Shown piece after piece: positions 1 to 12,708 of a DNA stretch of 64,000 nucleotides. How positions within the stretch are numbered: position 1 is the first letter of the stretch; each line of letters starts with the position of its first letter. The DNA comes from Pleodorina starrii (Eukaryota > Chlorophyta > Chlorophyceae > Chlamydomonadales > Volvocaceae), in NCBI GenBank assembly GCA_030267565.1, contig BRXU01000003.1, positions 6,733,001 through 6,797,000 on the forward strand, given 5' to 3'. The notes beneath the pieces were generated by a model. That model was not told where the DNA came from. It made no database searches and worked only from the letters and a program-made list of their open reading frames with translations. The position numbers were made by a program, and so were the translations under genes.

Positions 1-331
1 CTTGGTTGGGCCAAGCCAATTGGGGAACAGCCCGCAAGCGCTCGGGAGCGGACCTGCAGTGCGGGCCGGGTAGTGCCTGTAGAGGTTGAGTGTGTGAAAA
101 CGGGCAAGGAGTGACCATGCGGTATGGCCTTGTGGCCTGTGCTCCCCCGGTTGCGGAGTTGAATCCTCACGCCGTAGCCGCCACACGTCGCAGCCGTGGC
201 GGGTACCGCAGTCCCTGGGGCTTTTCTCGGCCGTGCATCTGTCCGTCCACTCGCCGTGCGCGTGGCATACTGTTTACACTGCCGCGTTGCGGCCCCGGTG
301 TGGACCGCTGCCTTCTCCTCCTCCGGAACAG
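1..331. other. Probable intron or upstream part of the DP gene
   Basis: No convincing exon is visible here. The sequence ends in an AG acceptor just before position 332, so it is probably an intron, and perhaps more, of the DP gene that enters the window from the left. The DP DNA-binding domain must be encoded upstream of this window. Confidence 0.4.
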
Positions 332-2952
332 GACATGATCGAACAGCAGAAGGCGATGAAGAAGCTTCTGGAGCGGAGCGCGACGCGCGGCGCCAACACC
401 ACGGGGACGCAGCTCTTTCTGCCGTTCATATTGGTGCAGGTGCGCCGAGAGCGAGAAATGGCATGCCGTGGGTGCATGGGTGTGTGTATGTGTGATGAGC
501 CGTCACCGGATGGTGGGACCCCGCGCTTGGCTCTGTGTGTGCTTATCGCGCTGAAAGAGTTTCGGGTTCGAATTATATTTGGTTACCTGAGGTGACGGCA
601 CGTTTAGCCATCTGTGGTGTTTCATGGGCACGAAGCAGCGGCCCCAATGCACTGTGCCAAGTTCGAAACAGCCGTGGCAGGGGCGTAGTAAACGGAAGGC
701 ATAACATCAGGATGCGGGCGGAATCGAGCTGGAGAAGAGGGCCTGTGATTATTTAAATTGGGAGAGACCGTGGGGACCTTTTAAGAGGGACATCTGAAAG
801 GGGGAGGGAAATCCTGAAGCAACCCCATCATAACTCCCGCGAACACCGCGCCGTGACCTCCCGATCTGGAATCCGCTGTCTCGTAGGCCAAGCCGGATGC
901 GACCGTGGAGGTGAAGATCTCGGAGGACATGATGGACGTGCAGTTTGACTTTTACAAGTGAGTCTGTTTTCGGTTTTTCGAAAGACTTGCGCGTTCGGTT
1001 GGGACCAGGGACCAGCACGGCACACTTCCGAGCTTCGACCGCGTCCAGACGCGGAGTGGTGGTGAGGGACGGTACAACGAACAGTCCCCCCTTGCGCACG
1101 CTTACAGGCTGACGGGTCGGAGGACGGAGGGAGGGACGGAATGCCTAGCGAAAAACCCATTGGGGGATATGCGCAAATGAACTGCCATTGCCGCAGCGCT
1201 GTGCCCAGGAATGGTCGTCTCATACTGGTGACAGGGATTAGTGGTTGTGGCGCGGCAGTTGCAGCGGCGATCCCACATATGGCGTGGCGGCGATTGGGAC
1301 TGAACGGGATTGCTTGCTTGGGGCCTGCCCTGGCCCTGCCCCTCCCACCGCCCGCCCGCCCGCCCGCCGCGCAGCTCCCCGTTCCAAATACACGATGACA
1401 GCCACGTCCTTAAGAAGATGGCGGAGCACCAGGCCCGGCAACAACAACAACAGCAGCAGCAGCAGCCATTTCCAAACCCGCTGGCGCTGCACTGGCCGCC
1501 ACCGAACGGTAAATTGGGTGCATCAGCGCTCGGGGTCCTATCTCTGCGCCTTGGCAGCTGGGCAGAAATGGGCAACACGGGCAGGAGTCGGGAAGGTTGG
1601 GGTGGATTTGTCGAACGCGCCGACATGCGGCCGAGCGAGCGACTTCGACCCGTTTTGGCGAGCGCTTGGACCGCCGCGTTGCGTCCAAACGTGCCACGCT
1701 TCTCTACATCCTTCTGTCTCTCTCTCCCCTTCGATGTCTCTAAAACCCTCGGTACGCGAAGCCGCGTCACTGAAAGCACTTTCGCTCGCCTCGCGTGCAA
1801 GCAGGCGCGGCAGGCATGGCGGCGGGTCTCGCGGCGGCAGCAGGGCTCTCACCCATCCCGGATCCTGCACTGGCAGCGCAGCTGGCTGCCGCGGCGGCGG
1901 CGCAGGCGCAAGGGAACCCGCTGGCTTACGCGTACCCAGCTGCTGCCGCGGCGGCCTATTATCAGCAGCACCAGCAGCTCCTGCAGCAGCAACACCACCA
2001 CCAGCAGCAGCACCAGCAACAACAGAGCGATAAGCAGCAGATGCCAGCCGGTCAGTCGGCTCAGCCAGGGCAGCAGCAGTCAGGGCAGGGTCAGCAGCAG
2101 TCAGGGCAGGGTCAGCAGTCAGGGCAGGCAGGTCAGGCGCCGTCGCAGCAGCAGCAGGGGCAGAAACAGGGACAGCAGCAGCAAGAGCAGCAGGCTCAGA
2201 CGCAGGGGCAGCAATCACAGCAGCAGCAGGGGCAGACGCAGGCGCAGCAGCAACCACCGCAGCAGCAGGCGCACGCACACCAGCAACAACAGCAATCGGC
2301 CCAGACGCAGCAGCAGCAGCAGGGGCAGACGCACGCGCAGCGACAGACTCAGCAGCAGCAGCACCTACAGCAACAGCAACTTCAGACGCTGCAGGCGTTG
2401 CAGGCGCTTCAGCACGCGCGGGCCACGTTGCCTGGCCTGGCGTTGCCGCCTCTCGGTGCGCCTCTGGGCCCCCACGCGGGGAGCTTGTCGGGCGGGCCAT
2501 CTGGGTCGACAGCTGGCGGGCCGTCCTTTGGTGGGCCGCACCACCCCGCGTCCGGGCCACCGCAGCACCTGTCGCAGGCGCCGCATCTAGCGGGGCAGCT
2601 GGCGGCCTGCCTCCCGCCCGGGCCGGGGCAGCTGCCTCCGTCGCTGTCGTTTGCGGGGTCATTGGGGACCTTGCCGCAGCACGCGCTGACGGCACTGCCG
2701 CCGACGGCAGCGCCGCACTTGTTGCCGCTACAGCACATGCCGCCGGCCTTTGCGGCCGTCCTGGCGGCGGCGGCACCGCCGCAATCTGCGGCGTCAGGGA
2801 GCGCTCAGCCACCGGCGCAGGCAGCGACGGCGGCAGGCGCCTCGGCCCCAGCGGGCGGTGTTGGGGAGGTGTCGGGGAGCATGCCGGCGTTGCAACATGG
2901 GATGCAGATGGCGGGTCCGGGCCCGGCCACGGCCTTCCCGCTGGTTGCCTAG
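332..2952 (+). CDS. DP1: DP-type E2F dimerization partner, C-terminal part (5' end outside window)
   Basis: DP proteins pair with E2F factors and bind cell-cycle promoters in the nucleus. Four exons are visible: 332-439, 887-957, 1375-1508 and 1805-2952. The phases agree and together they give 486 residues and a TAG stop. The first exon ends in LPFILVQ. The spliced product continues with TVEVKISEDM, QFDFYNSPFQIHDD and HVLKKM. From memory this matches plant DP (LPFILVQ, TVEVEISEDM, FDFNSTPFELHDD), the conserved C-terminal part of the DP dimerization region. The last exon is mostly low complexity: Gln runs, GQ-rich repeats and Ala/Pro-rich sequence up to about residue 480. This is far longer than the plant tail and is typical of volvocine genes. 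The DNA-binding half is missing because the window starts inside the gene. No TGTAA signal was seen soon after the stop. Confidence 0.85.
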
Positions 2953-3664
2953 TGATCAGACTGTGATTGTGACGTGATGGAGGAAGGTGAAGGTCTTTCC
3001 CACTTGTGCTGTGGTGTGCGTTCGAAGTCCTGAGTGTGGATGCAGCACATGCATGCGTATGTTGCGTACGGGTAGGCTGTGCGGGACGTTGGATGAGGTG
3101 TTCTTAGGGTCCAGCGCGTGCCTAGGGCCCCGTGCTGGAGCCGGGTACGCCGTCGGCGCGCACGTGGGCGGCGGCCCTTTGTTGCAGGTTGCCCATAGAG
3201 ACTGCGCTCTTTGATTTCGGCCAAGCGATGACGAGCGTTCACAGGCTATCATGCATTACAGGATGACTTTGATAAGGTACGAGACGAGGACGTTAGTCGT
3301 TATGGGAGGTTCTCGGAATGGAAGTGTAGAAAGGAAGGCAGGACAGGGCGCGCGCAGATTCGTACTGGTTTCGGAACATTGCTCAGGATGAGTGCGATGT
3401 CTTATGGCCAGTTCGTGCTCACGCTGTTTAGCCGTGAAGCTGGCTTCTGGGTTCTGTACTCCTTACTGCGAAGTAGACAGTATGTACTATCATTTGACGT
3501 GTGATGCGCTCCACTCTGCCCCATGGCATGATATGGAGACTTAAGTATAATAACTTCCTTGAATAATACTTGTTACTCAGACTTCGAATTTTGGCGTTCG
3601 GGTTTGCTTCACCCGGTACCTGCTCTGACATCTTGTTTAGCAGCCCAGTTTGCATACAAAGACA
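2953..3664. other. DP 3' region and PEN-2 promoter/5' UTR
   Basis: This holds the 3' UTR of the DP gene and the upstream region of the next gene on the same strand. No ORF here resembles a protein I know, and I found no clear TATA box or TGTAA signal. Confidence 0.4.
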
Positions 3665-4216
3665 ATGAGCAGCCCAGTCGAAGACGACGAGGCTAACAGC
3701 ATCGAGCAGGTGGTCGAAACTGTGGACTATGAGATTATTCCGTTCCAAAAAGCCAGGACTCAATGCCAGAGAAGTGAGTCTTCGAGGCTCGAAAACATGC
3801 CATGAAATGTTATACATGCTTCTTGACTTTGACTGTAAAATTTCACAGTGTTCTATGGAGGCTTCTGCTTCCTGCCATTTCTGTGGGCTGCCAATGTCTG
3901 GCTATTTTGGCCAGACTTTCGTTCTCCCCGTGGCGACCCGGTCATCAAACGCTGTAAGTCCATGAGGTATTGAGGAAGTTCGCCCTTGTCGCGGAAATCT
4001 CCCTTTCTCTTTCGTAAGGTGACTGTCCTCCTCCTTCTGCGTGCAGATACAAAGCATTCGGCAATCTGCCTCCTTGTTGCAACGGCCTTGTTTCTCCCGT
4101 GGTTGCTGGTGTACGCGATCGCGGGCAAGCGGCTCCTCTCGTATAGGGTCTACCATGCGCTTGACGCGGCAGCACTGGATCTTTCCAGTTATGGGATTGG
4201 CGTTGTCAGCGCGTAG
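3665..4216 (+). CDS. PEN2: PEN-2, presenilin enhancer 2 (gamma-secretase subunit)
   Basis: PEN-2 is a small membrane subunit that activates presenilin in the gamma-secretase intramembrane protease. Three exons are visible: 3665-3773, 3849-3953 and 4047-4216. The donors are GTGAGT and GTAAGT, the acceptors are CACAG and GTGCAG, and the product is 127 residues. The first intron splits a Met codon and gives MFYGGFCFLPFLW, which closely matches the plant PEN-2 signature MFYGG(F/C)xLLPWLW. It is followed by an NVWLFWPDFR segment like plant NCFYFWPVLRHS. A second hydrophobic helix lies at about residues 77-98. The start is the first ATG in frame. The N-terminal 36 residues are acidic (VEDDEAN) and unlike animal PEN-2. 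Length is close to the usual 100-140 residues. Presenilin, nicastrin and APH-1 are not in this window. Confidence 0.85.
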
Positions 4217-6353
4217 CGTTGCCCGGTTGCAACATAGCTATCGGGGGGGAGTAGACGCTACCGTATGCATTGTGGGGCGCAGGGGGGATGACAAGTAAGT
4301 CGGGGTTTCGAGGGTTCCGCACAGAACATGGTGCCAGTGCCAATGCAAGACGTTCACGGCAAATGCAGCCATGTGAGCACTGCATGCCAGCACGGGGCCA
4401 TAACAATAGCAATGGAGCGTTAGATGCATGCACCTATGCATCGCTGTCAGCCTTGTGTGCTCCCTTGCACGTTTAACGCGGATGGGCACGAAACTTACGC
4501 CAGGGTTCGGCTTAGCAGCAGGCAGGGCGTGGATTCCACACCTTAATGGCAGTCTTACAGATGTGCGGACACGATGTGCAGGTCGTGACGTGGTGTTGGC
4601 AGGGCACGCCCACGGAGGCCACCGGGGGGCAAGGCAGTGCTGTTCCAACACGTGGGAATGCTGTGCGTGAGGGTGCACAGTGATAAGACAGTGGAATGAA
4701 CGTATCTGGAGAACGGATGACTCGTTGATTTTCGTTGGCAGCGTCCTGTAGGTGCACGTGGGGGCAGCTGCTGTCCCTAACCCATTTGACTGAATTTGTA
4801 TGAGAGGTTCAACCTGGTGCGGCCTTGACCGGGCAGACCGCGACGCGCTGGTTACCAGTATACAAAAACTTGCGTTTTGGATAGCTCACCAGACGATCAG
4901 GGCCCCCATCAGGTATGCACCGGCAATCCTCTGGGTCACCGCATTATTCATGTCGTTTACATCGTACTCCGTATGCACAGTTCTTTAATGGGCAGGCAAT
5001 GCAACCCCTCATCGCACCTCTCCCTTTCCTCCCGTATCGCCACGGCTCTACTGCTTGGTCGCACTTCAATGTGCGGCAGCATGGCTCCCTGCACGGTCTC
5101 TGATGCGGATCACGCACACATCCATTCCTGCCCCTCCCCCACACTCCCCACACACAGACAGTGACGCCTGTTGTCCACCTGTCACAGTACCATGTTGGGT
5201 CTGCCTTTTCTCCGGGTGCACACAGGTAACGCGCTTACGCGTTAAGCCCGGCTGCGAAATCACGTCACCAAAACTCCCCTCGGCGCTCTTATCTGCTCTA
5301 TCTGGAGAGAAATTGTCGCTCAAGCGCCACCAGCTGGAACCATCACTCTGGTAGCGCCACCACCCAGATGACATCTGCTGCCTGATATACTCAACGCCCA
5401 CCCTCTGGCCTGGCCCCACAGCTAGCGCACGTCATGACAGCGTGGATGCAAGAAACCCAAACAGCCCGGGAACACCATTTCGCGGCGCGACCGCCATTTA
5501 GTTCGTCCATCCCAGTCCCCACCCGAAACGCAGCAACCCAGCAAGTGCGCTCCTCAGCTGTACAGCACTACACGGAATTCACACGATGTTGTCCCCAGGG
5601 CCGGAAGTCTACGTACGTCTATATATCCCGCCCGGCCATTTCCTGCCAACCCGCCCTCAAAACCCGCAGCTGGCCCGTGTTTCGACGTAAAAGCAAAACT
5701 GCGCCGCATGCGCGTGCGTTGCCGCACCTCTCGCCCAGCCAGGCAGTTGGCCAAAGCTGATGTAAGACATCCTGGGCCTGCGGGAGCAACCACGCACGTC
5801 GCCTTCCCCAAGAACTCCACAAACGCGTGCATCTTCCCAGCGCGCCGAATGTCTACGCATCCCTGGCGGGGCCCCCAAGCTCAGCTCAGCTCAGCTCATA
5901 ACCAGGCGCCCCACCCCAAACCTCCGCTATGGTATCGTCTTGATTACCCCACCCCTGTCCACAACATAATCAAGTCGGACCTGGCGCCCGCGTCCACAAG
6001 ATGCATGCACACGGAGGAGGAGGGACAGTGGGTCCATGAATGCACGCGCCGCAACACTAGGCAGCGACGCCCACCAGCCGACAAGCTCCCGGTTTTCAGG
6101 CGGTCGCAGTCTTCTCCCCGCCTGCACCCTTGCTCGCTCCATCTGCAGCCGCAGACCAACCAACCAAGCGTGCTTCACGCCAGGTCCTCGTACCGAATCG
6201 GCGGATAGATCGCGCTGCCGGAAGGCCGCGATGGCTCTTCGAGGGAGACCTGCGGGAGGCAAGAGGCACGACACGGCGAGACGGGGCGCGGCGGGGTGAA
6301 GGTGGGTGCGGCGAGGGCCGGGGGGGGGGGCAACATGGTGGATGGTCAATTGG
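4217..6353. other. Convergent 3' regions of PEN-2 (+) and the NAK kinase (-)
   Basis: The two flanking genes end toward each other across 2.1 kb with no recognizable coding sequence. A + strand TGTAA occurs at about 5759. Minus-strand TGTAA signals (TTACA on +) occur at about 4554 and 4957. They could serve the two genes, which would make the 3' UTRs overlap. No repeat or RNA gene was recognized. Confidence 0.3.
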
Positions 6354-9300
6354 TCATGGTGGGTGGCTGCGCCGGACGACCAAGGCGGGGCACCGGCGGT
6401 GTACCGTACGGGAGCTGCGGCGGTAGCCATCTGGCAAATGCGTGACTTTGATTCGCGAAGGAAGACGGGCACACACAAGCACGCACACTGATTTGTAAAC
6501 GGGGCTGCGCGAGCGGGTATGGCTCCCGCGACGGAGGCCAGTCCCTCGTCCGGTCCTTCCTCCTCGCCAACCAACAAACCCGCATCCACTCACCCACGGC
6601 TCCGCCTCGAACCCCATCGGTGCGAGCGCGCGCCCCGGCGACCCGGGTGCGCCGCCATCGTGGCCACCGCAGCCGCCGCGGCCCGGCGCGTCCTCAACAT
6701 CGGCGCTGGCCGCAGCAAACCCCGCCCCCCGCGCCGGGGGCCGCGGCGCCCAGCATGCAGTCTGCGCGGCGCCGCTCCCCGGCCGCTGCACTGGCGCAGC
6801 GGTAATCGGCTGCTGCTGCTGCGGCCGCGGCGACAGCGGTGGCTCCTGCTGCGGCCGCTGCAGCTTGTAGCCGTCCTGCTGTGGATGCTGCTGGGGCTGC
6901 TGCTGCTGTTGTTGTTGCTGGTGCAGCTGCATCAGTGCGCGAAGCTCCGAAGCCAACCGTTGGATCACGGCGCCCTGCGACGCCACGACGCCCTCCAGCT
7001 GCCGTACACGGCCGTCCAGATGACCGTTGGCCGACATCAGCCGCTGCACCTGGACCCTGCGGCGGCGCACACGCAACAAGAAGGACAAGAAGAAAAGAAC
7101 AAGGCGGAGGAGAAAGGAAAGTGTCAGAACATGTGCGTCTGTACAGATACTCCCGGGTCCAGCGGGTCGAGGCGGATCGCGTCTGCGTGCTGAGCTCACA
7201 GCCCCTAAGAAAGCGCGCGCGCGAGAGAGAGAGAGAGAGGGAGAGAGAGAGAGACTGCTGCCATGCAGGCATAGCAAGGCAAGGCGGCACCGTTTAGGCC
7301 TCAGCGGCCTCATGGGTCCAACACGGCATCAGGCAGTTGCCGTTGCCCTTGCCAATGCCGTTGCAGTTATGCCGTGCTAAGGCAAGAGACGCCCGCAGCA
7401 GCGGACAAGGGTATATGCCAAGACGCGACACAGAGCTCGGTAGGATGGCAATGCCACATCCCCACGTGAACCTCGTGCCGTCAAACACACACACACACAC
7501 CTCAGGCCGTCGACGACCTCCGCAGATCCGCCAGTTGTCGCGAATTCAGACGGGCCGGCCGGGGCCGGCTGTGCGCCGGCGGCGGCGACGGCTGCAGCCG
7601 CACTGGGGGCGGCGGCAGAGGCCGGAACCACGACCGCCTCCGGTGCAGCGGCCGGCCGAGGCGCGGAGCCGCTGCTGGCGCTGGCGGCGGCAGCAGCAGC
7701 GGCGGCGGCTGCCTCGGGCGGCGGCGCCACCGCCGCTGCGGACACGGACGCGACCCGGGCGGTGTCGGGTGGCAGCGGGGCCGTCATCGACGACGCCGAG
7801 GGCGCCGACGCGGTCGGGGGCGAGGGCCCTGTGGCGGCATGTGAGCTCTGGCTGGTGGTGCTGTTAGCGCTGCTGTGCGGAAAGGCGGCGGGCTGGGGTG
7901 CGGGGGGCATCCCGGCGGCGTTGGTGGCGATGGCGGCGGGGCTGGTGGCGGCGGCGGCGGCGGCACCTCCGGTCGCGCTGCTGAGCGAGGGCGTGGGGAG
8001 GCTGTCTCCCCAGGCCAGCTCCGAAGAGTCAAACTGGTTGTTGTGCAGGGCGGGCAGGGCAGGAAAGGGATGAACGTGGCCAGCCAAAAGCCGAGCCAAG
8101 CCAAGCAGAGGATGCAGCGCCTGCACCCCAGGGCCCGCGCATGCACAGCAACACCCTGCTCCAGTCCACCGGCTCCACTGGCTTCCGCTTGCCCTTCGTG
8201 TGGACCACGTGTGTCTCCGCAACGAAACTTCGCACCGCACACCTCCCTCCGGAGCACACCCACCACCCAAAAACCCTCGTCACCCGACCTCGTCCCAGCG
8301 CGCGGCAGCACCGCCTCCTCCTCCGCTCACCTGCTGCGAATGCACCTGACTGCCTGAAGTGACGAAGGCCGGCTGATCGCCCCAGTCCACATTGTCATCG
8401 CCAAAGCCCACGGTGGCATGTGCACCGGGCGACGACGCGGCTGCTGCGGCCGGGACGCCCGCGCGCGGGAGCTCCGAGTGGGAGCCAGTGCGCTTGTGTG
8501 GATGGAGCTGAACTGAGCGCGAGTGGGCCGTGGACGAGGAAGCCGGTGCCGACGGTGCCTCCGCCGATCGACTCGCGGTCCCGTTCTGGAAGCCGCCATC
8601 CCAGCCCGCGCCCAACGGGCTCGCATCCGACGCCACCGCCGCCGCTGCCGCCGTCGCCGCCACTGGCGGCGCCGCCGGCGGCACCGGCTCCTGTATGGCC
8701 GCGTCCATCAGGTTGACCACCTGAGGTACGGCAGGGGAGCCGGGGACGGGCGCCTGCTGTGGCGTCGACGGCTGTGACGGACGCTGCTGCTGCGGCGCCG
8801 CCGCCGCAGCCGCCGGCGCTGCCGCCCAGTTGGGGCTGAAGCTGTCCTGGCGGGATGGCACCCGCAGTGCCGGCGGGGCGCCCGCGCCGGCGGGTCGTGG
8901 CTGCCCCGGCACCGCCGACCCGGACCCCGCAGCGCCGGGGCCCTGACTTCCGGGCGCCTGTGGCGGTTGTTGCTGTTGTTGTTGTTGTTGCTGCTGGTGT
9001 GGCAGGGGCGGATACAGTTGCTGCTGTGGGCCGTGCTGGACCGCCGGATAAGGGCTCGGGTGAGGCTGGTGCACCTGCAGAGGCTGCTGCTGCTGCAAGT
9101 GGGCGGCGTGGTGGGGAAGGGCAGGCGGCTGCGGCTGCATATGCGCCGGGACGTGCGCCGACAGCCCGTTGTATGGCTGCTGCTGTTGAGGGTGCGGTGG
9201 CGGCCCGGCGCCAGGGCCAGGCACTGGCGCCTGGGGATGCTGCGGGTGCGGTATTTGCCCTCCCGGGTGCGGCGCCTGAGGCCCGACCGGGGCGTGGTGG

Positions 9301-12217
9301 ATTGGCGTGGTGGGTGGGTGCTGGGCGGGGTACGGCAGCGGGGCAGCAGATGGAGCCTGCTGCTGCGGGTGCGGGTGGGGGTGTGGGTGGGCGTGAGGAT
9401 GGGGGTGCGGGTGCGGGCCGGGTACGAGCGGCTGCGGCTGCGGCAGCAGGGCTTGTGGCGGTGGTGGCGGTGGCGGCAAGTCGCCGTCGGCGGAGAGGAC
9501 GTTGCGGAGGACGTCGAGTTTGGAAATGACCTGGAAAATGTCGGGCCGATCCTTGGGGTTGACCTGCGGATTGCATTGGGTTGGATTGGATTGGATTGGG
9601 TTGACCACGCAGGCGGTGCGCGCGTATACTGCACACGCTAGCTAGCTAGCTATGGAACGATCGAACGCTGAAAGACACGCAAGCGCTTGCAGCGGCTGTG
9701 GAGGAGGGGCTGCGAACCGCGGTAATGTGAATGTGTGAGCAGAGCTGCTACAGACGCCATGGTCGCTTGACCCAAGCCAACAGCCCCCGCGCTGCATCCC
9801 CTGACCCAGTCAGTCCTCACCAATACAACCCTCAACACATGCATGAACCCACGCACAGACACACAGAAACACGTGTTTCGCATTTCATCACGCGATTCTC
9901 TTCGCATCTGCCGGAGCTTTGCCAAATGCTCCACTCTCCCAAGGAACTTTCCCTTTGCTCTTTGCTCTTGCTCTGTGGCCCCCCACCAACATGCACACAC
10001 GCAACCCCCACGCAACCAGCCGAGCACGCACGCACAGGCCTACCTGGAGCATGTCCTGAATCAAGGACCGCATGGCGGCAGGTCGCCCTGGCGGCATGTC
10101 GTACTTTCCGTACAAAATGCTGAGCTTCGAATCGCCCTGGAAGGGCAGCTTGCCAAAGGCCAGGACGTACAGCAGCACGCCCAGTGCCTGAGGGGCAGGT
10201 GCGACGATGAGCGGGGACAATAATGACGGGCGTGGACAGCAGCAAGAAAGGCGTTGAGGACAGGTCATGTTACCGTATACGAGACGATGCAAGCCCGGGA
10301 TCAAACAGGGTTTCGCACTTCGCAGTCTGTAAGGCTCAACACGGTAGCAAACGGACAGCTAGCAACATGCACTTTTTCATCAGAAAAAAGAAAACTCACC
10401 CACACGTCAACCGCCGTGTCGATTCGCTGTCGCGAGTAGAGATCCCACATCTGGTGGTGGATTTGGGGGGGGGGTTGACGGCCCCGGGCCAGGACAGCGC
10501 CGAAAGCGCGCGGACAAGGACAGGGTTAAGGTGAGGGTCAGCGTCAGGGAGGGGAGATGCGCGGCACGGGGGACCCAGTTGGGGGCGATGCGGAATCGTG
10601 CCCTGAACTGGGGAGGATGCGGAATCGGGACCGAGGCCCAACCTACGGCCGCATCTGCCGCACTCGCCATCACGCCATCAGCAGCTGACGGTACCTACCC
10701 GGGCGAACCTACCGCACGCTCTCGCCGCCAGCCTTGCGTGATGCGGCCTGGGGACCGCTTAAAACATCCCATCTCCATCCACATACCACGACGCCTGGCC
10801 CGCCCCGCCTTAGGCCCTGCCGCGCCGCCGGCAAAACCACACACGCACATCCCAACGCGGCCCAACAGCCCCCAGCCCGCAGCCCACCCACCTCCGGGGC
10901 CCGGTAGGCGGGCGTCGTGGTGCGCCGGATGTTTTCCTCTTCCATCGCAATCTCGGCTGGCGTGTCGTACACCTGCGCCCGTGCCGTACTCGACCCAAAG
11001 TCGCAGATGACCCAGCGCCCCTCGCCGTTCTTCAGCACGTTCTCCGCCTTGAGGTCCCTGTACGATACGTCGGGCGGCACGTCGGGCGGCACGGCATGTG
11101 AATAACCACAAAGCCGGCCGGCACGGCGCGGGGAGGAAGAGCTCCCCTGAAGACCTACGCGCCACTCTGCGGCGCCGAAAATGCTGTCAGCCCGGAACCC
11201 CAGGGAACACCCGCGTCAGATCGCGGTACGCGCTGCCACCACCACAGCAACCGCCGCCGCCACCGAAGCCGCCGCCCTCCCGGGAGCCGCCGCACCTGTG
11301 CGCCAGCGGCGGGTTGCACTTGTGCATGTGCGCCACGGCCCACACCACGTCCTGGAACACCTCATACACGAGGAAGTCATCCAGCGCAAAGTTTGCCCGC
11401 TGCATCACCTCCAGCAGCGTCAGAGGACACAGGTCCAGCAGCATGAAGCCGTCCGTCTCGCCGCCCTTGGGGCCCGCGAAGGCAACCGCGTGGAGCCGCA
11501 GGATGTTGGGGTGGCCCTGAAGGTGGCGGAGGGTTGGGGTTTGGGGGGGGGTTTGGGGGGATGGGAGGGAGGGAGGGACGCTGCGGGGGAGGTGGATGGT
11601 GAAGGTGATGGGGGGCGCGGGTTGAGGTGGGATGGGGCAGAGGGCAAGCAGGCAGACGGGGGAAGAGGGGGAAATGGTTCAGTGGAGGTCGGCGGCGGGT
11701 CAGGGTGTAAGGGCAGGTGGTCGGGGGGCGCGGTGTGGGTGGCGAGGAGAGGGAGGAACCCGGGAGGAACGGGGGAAGGGAAGGACTGGAACGACCCTTC
11801 GCCGCACCTTCAGACGTGCCATGGTTTTAGCCTCCTGCTGCACTTCTTTAATGGCTTCTCCATCGGCGCCCAGGCGAAGGTGCTTAAGGGCGAACGTGTG
11901 ACCGCTCTTTATGTCGACACAACGGTATATGGTCGCAAATCCACCTGCACAGGAGATGTAGGGCAGACTTCTGTGACACAAGGAATCCCGCCTCGTGCCC
12001 GCACGAACTTGTTCGCTCTAATCGAGGAGGACGTGCCCGTGTCAACCGTGTCCGATGCTGATCTGGGGGAACAAAGTGTCACAGATGAACTTCTTGCACA
12101 ATCACCTTCTCCGATTAATGCCTCCACTTTAACAGAGAACTGCCCGACCAAGACCACCTTCCCAACCAGCGAGTTGGTTTCTCGCTTTTTGCCTACTTTG
12201 TCAAACAGTTTCTTCAT
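6354..12217 (-). CDS. NAK-family serine/threonine protein kinase (AAK1/GAK/Ark1-like)
   Basis: Kinases of this family phosphorylate clathrin adaptors and control endocytosis and actin. Nine exons read on the minus strand: 12217-12106, 11944-11808, 11516-11296, 11057-10892, 10450-10400, 10187-10044, 9563-8331, 8033-7501 and 7056-6354. All phases agree and give 1,099 residues. The kinase domain holds a glycine loop GEGGFAT (about 36-42), catalytic Lys58 in FALKHLR, HRDLKAEN (156-163), DFGSST (176-181) and the NAK-typical activation segment ending TTPAYRAPE. It continues with ALGVLLYVLAFGKLPFQG and VNPKDRPDIFQVI. The N-terminal VGKVVLVGQFSVKV resembles the plant homologs. After about residue 310 the protein is Pro/Gln/Ala-rich, then has a FDSSELAWGD segment and a short predicted coiled coil near the end (GRVRQLEGVVASQG onward) followed by poly-Gln. 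The last exon may be spliced further, so the C-terminus is less certain than the kinase domain. Confidence 0.82.
7205..7255. repeat. GA-rich microsatellite in a kinase intron
   Basis: A GCGC then (GA)n run lies in the intron between the last two exons of the NAK kinase gene. On the coding strand it is a CT-rich tract, as is common near acceptor sites. Confidence 0.7.
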
Positions 12218-12708
12218 CCTTCATATACTAACTGATACTACCCAAAACGGTAGGCTAACAGACGGTTCTGGATGAGTCCATTCAATAATTTTGCTTCAAG
12301 GTAGTGTTAAACAGTGAAAAGGCATATTGAATCCAACAAAAGGTTAGCGTTCAGTGTTCAACTTCTGCTTCAAGTTCAGCGAGCGTCATCATAATCGCGA
12401 GCTGGGATCCGTTGTACGTTAGTGCCTCGGATGCGAACACTCCATTTCAGTAGCGGTTTCAGCCAAAACACATCAGGGCATATATGATTTCATAATACCC
12501 GCGTCGTCTGCCCGCTTGGGCCCATTCGGCCATCACAAGACAGTCGGAACGGAGCAGCCCTAAACCCCTGTTCGTAGCGAAGTGCGACTCCCGCCGGTAC
12601 TGCCAGAAGCTGAGCTGCAGCAAACATCTCGTCTCAGTAAGGGCACTACTTGAGCTGCTGCCGCGGCGGGGACCCGCCAAAGGCACAACCGCCGTCTCGA
12701 GCACGCAA
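12218..12708. promoter_or_regulatory. Shared divergent promoter region, NAK kinase / thioesterase
   Basis: The kinase (-) and the thioesterase (+) start codons face away from each other across 490 bp. The region next to the kinase is AT-richer than the genes. It must contain both promoters and 5' UTRs. I saw no clear TATA box. Confidence 0.4.

Noticed and set aside
1538..2812. 424-residue frame on the minus strand across the DP tail
   Set aside because: It is an Ala/Pro-rich shadow of the Gln-rich DP exon on the other strand. It has no motif, and the + strand reading is supported by splice phase and homology.
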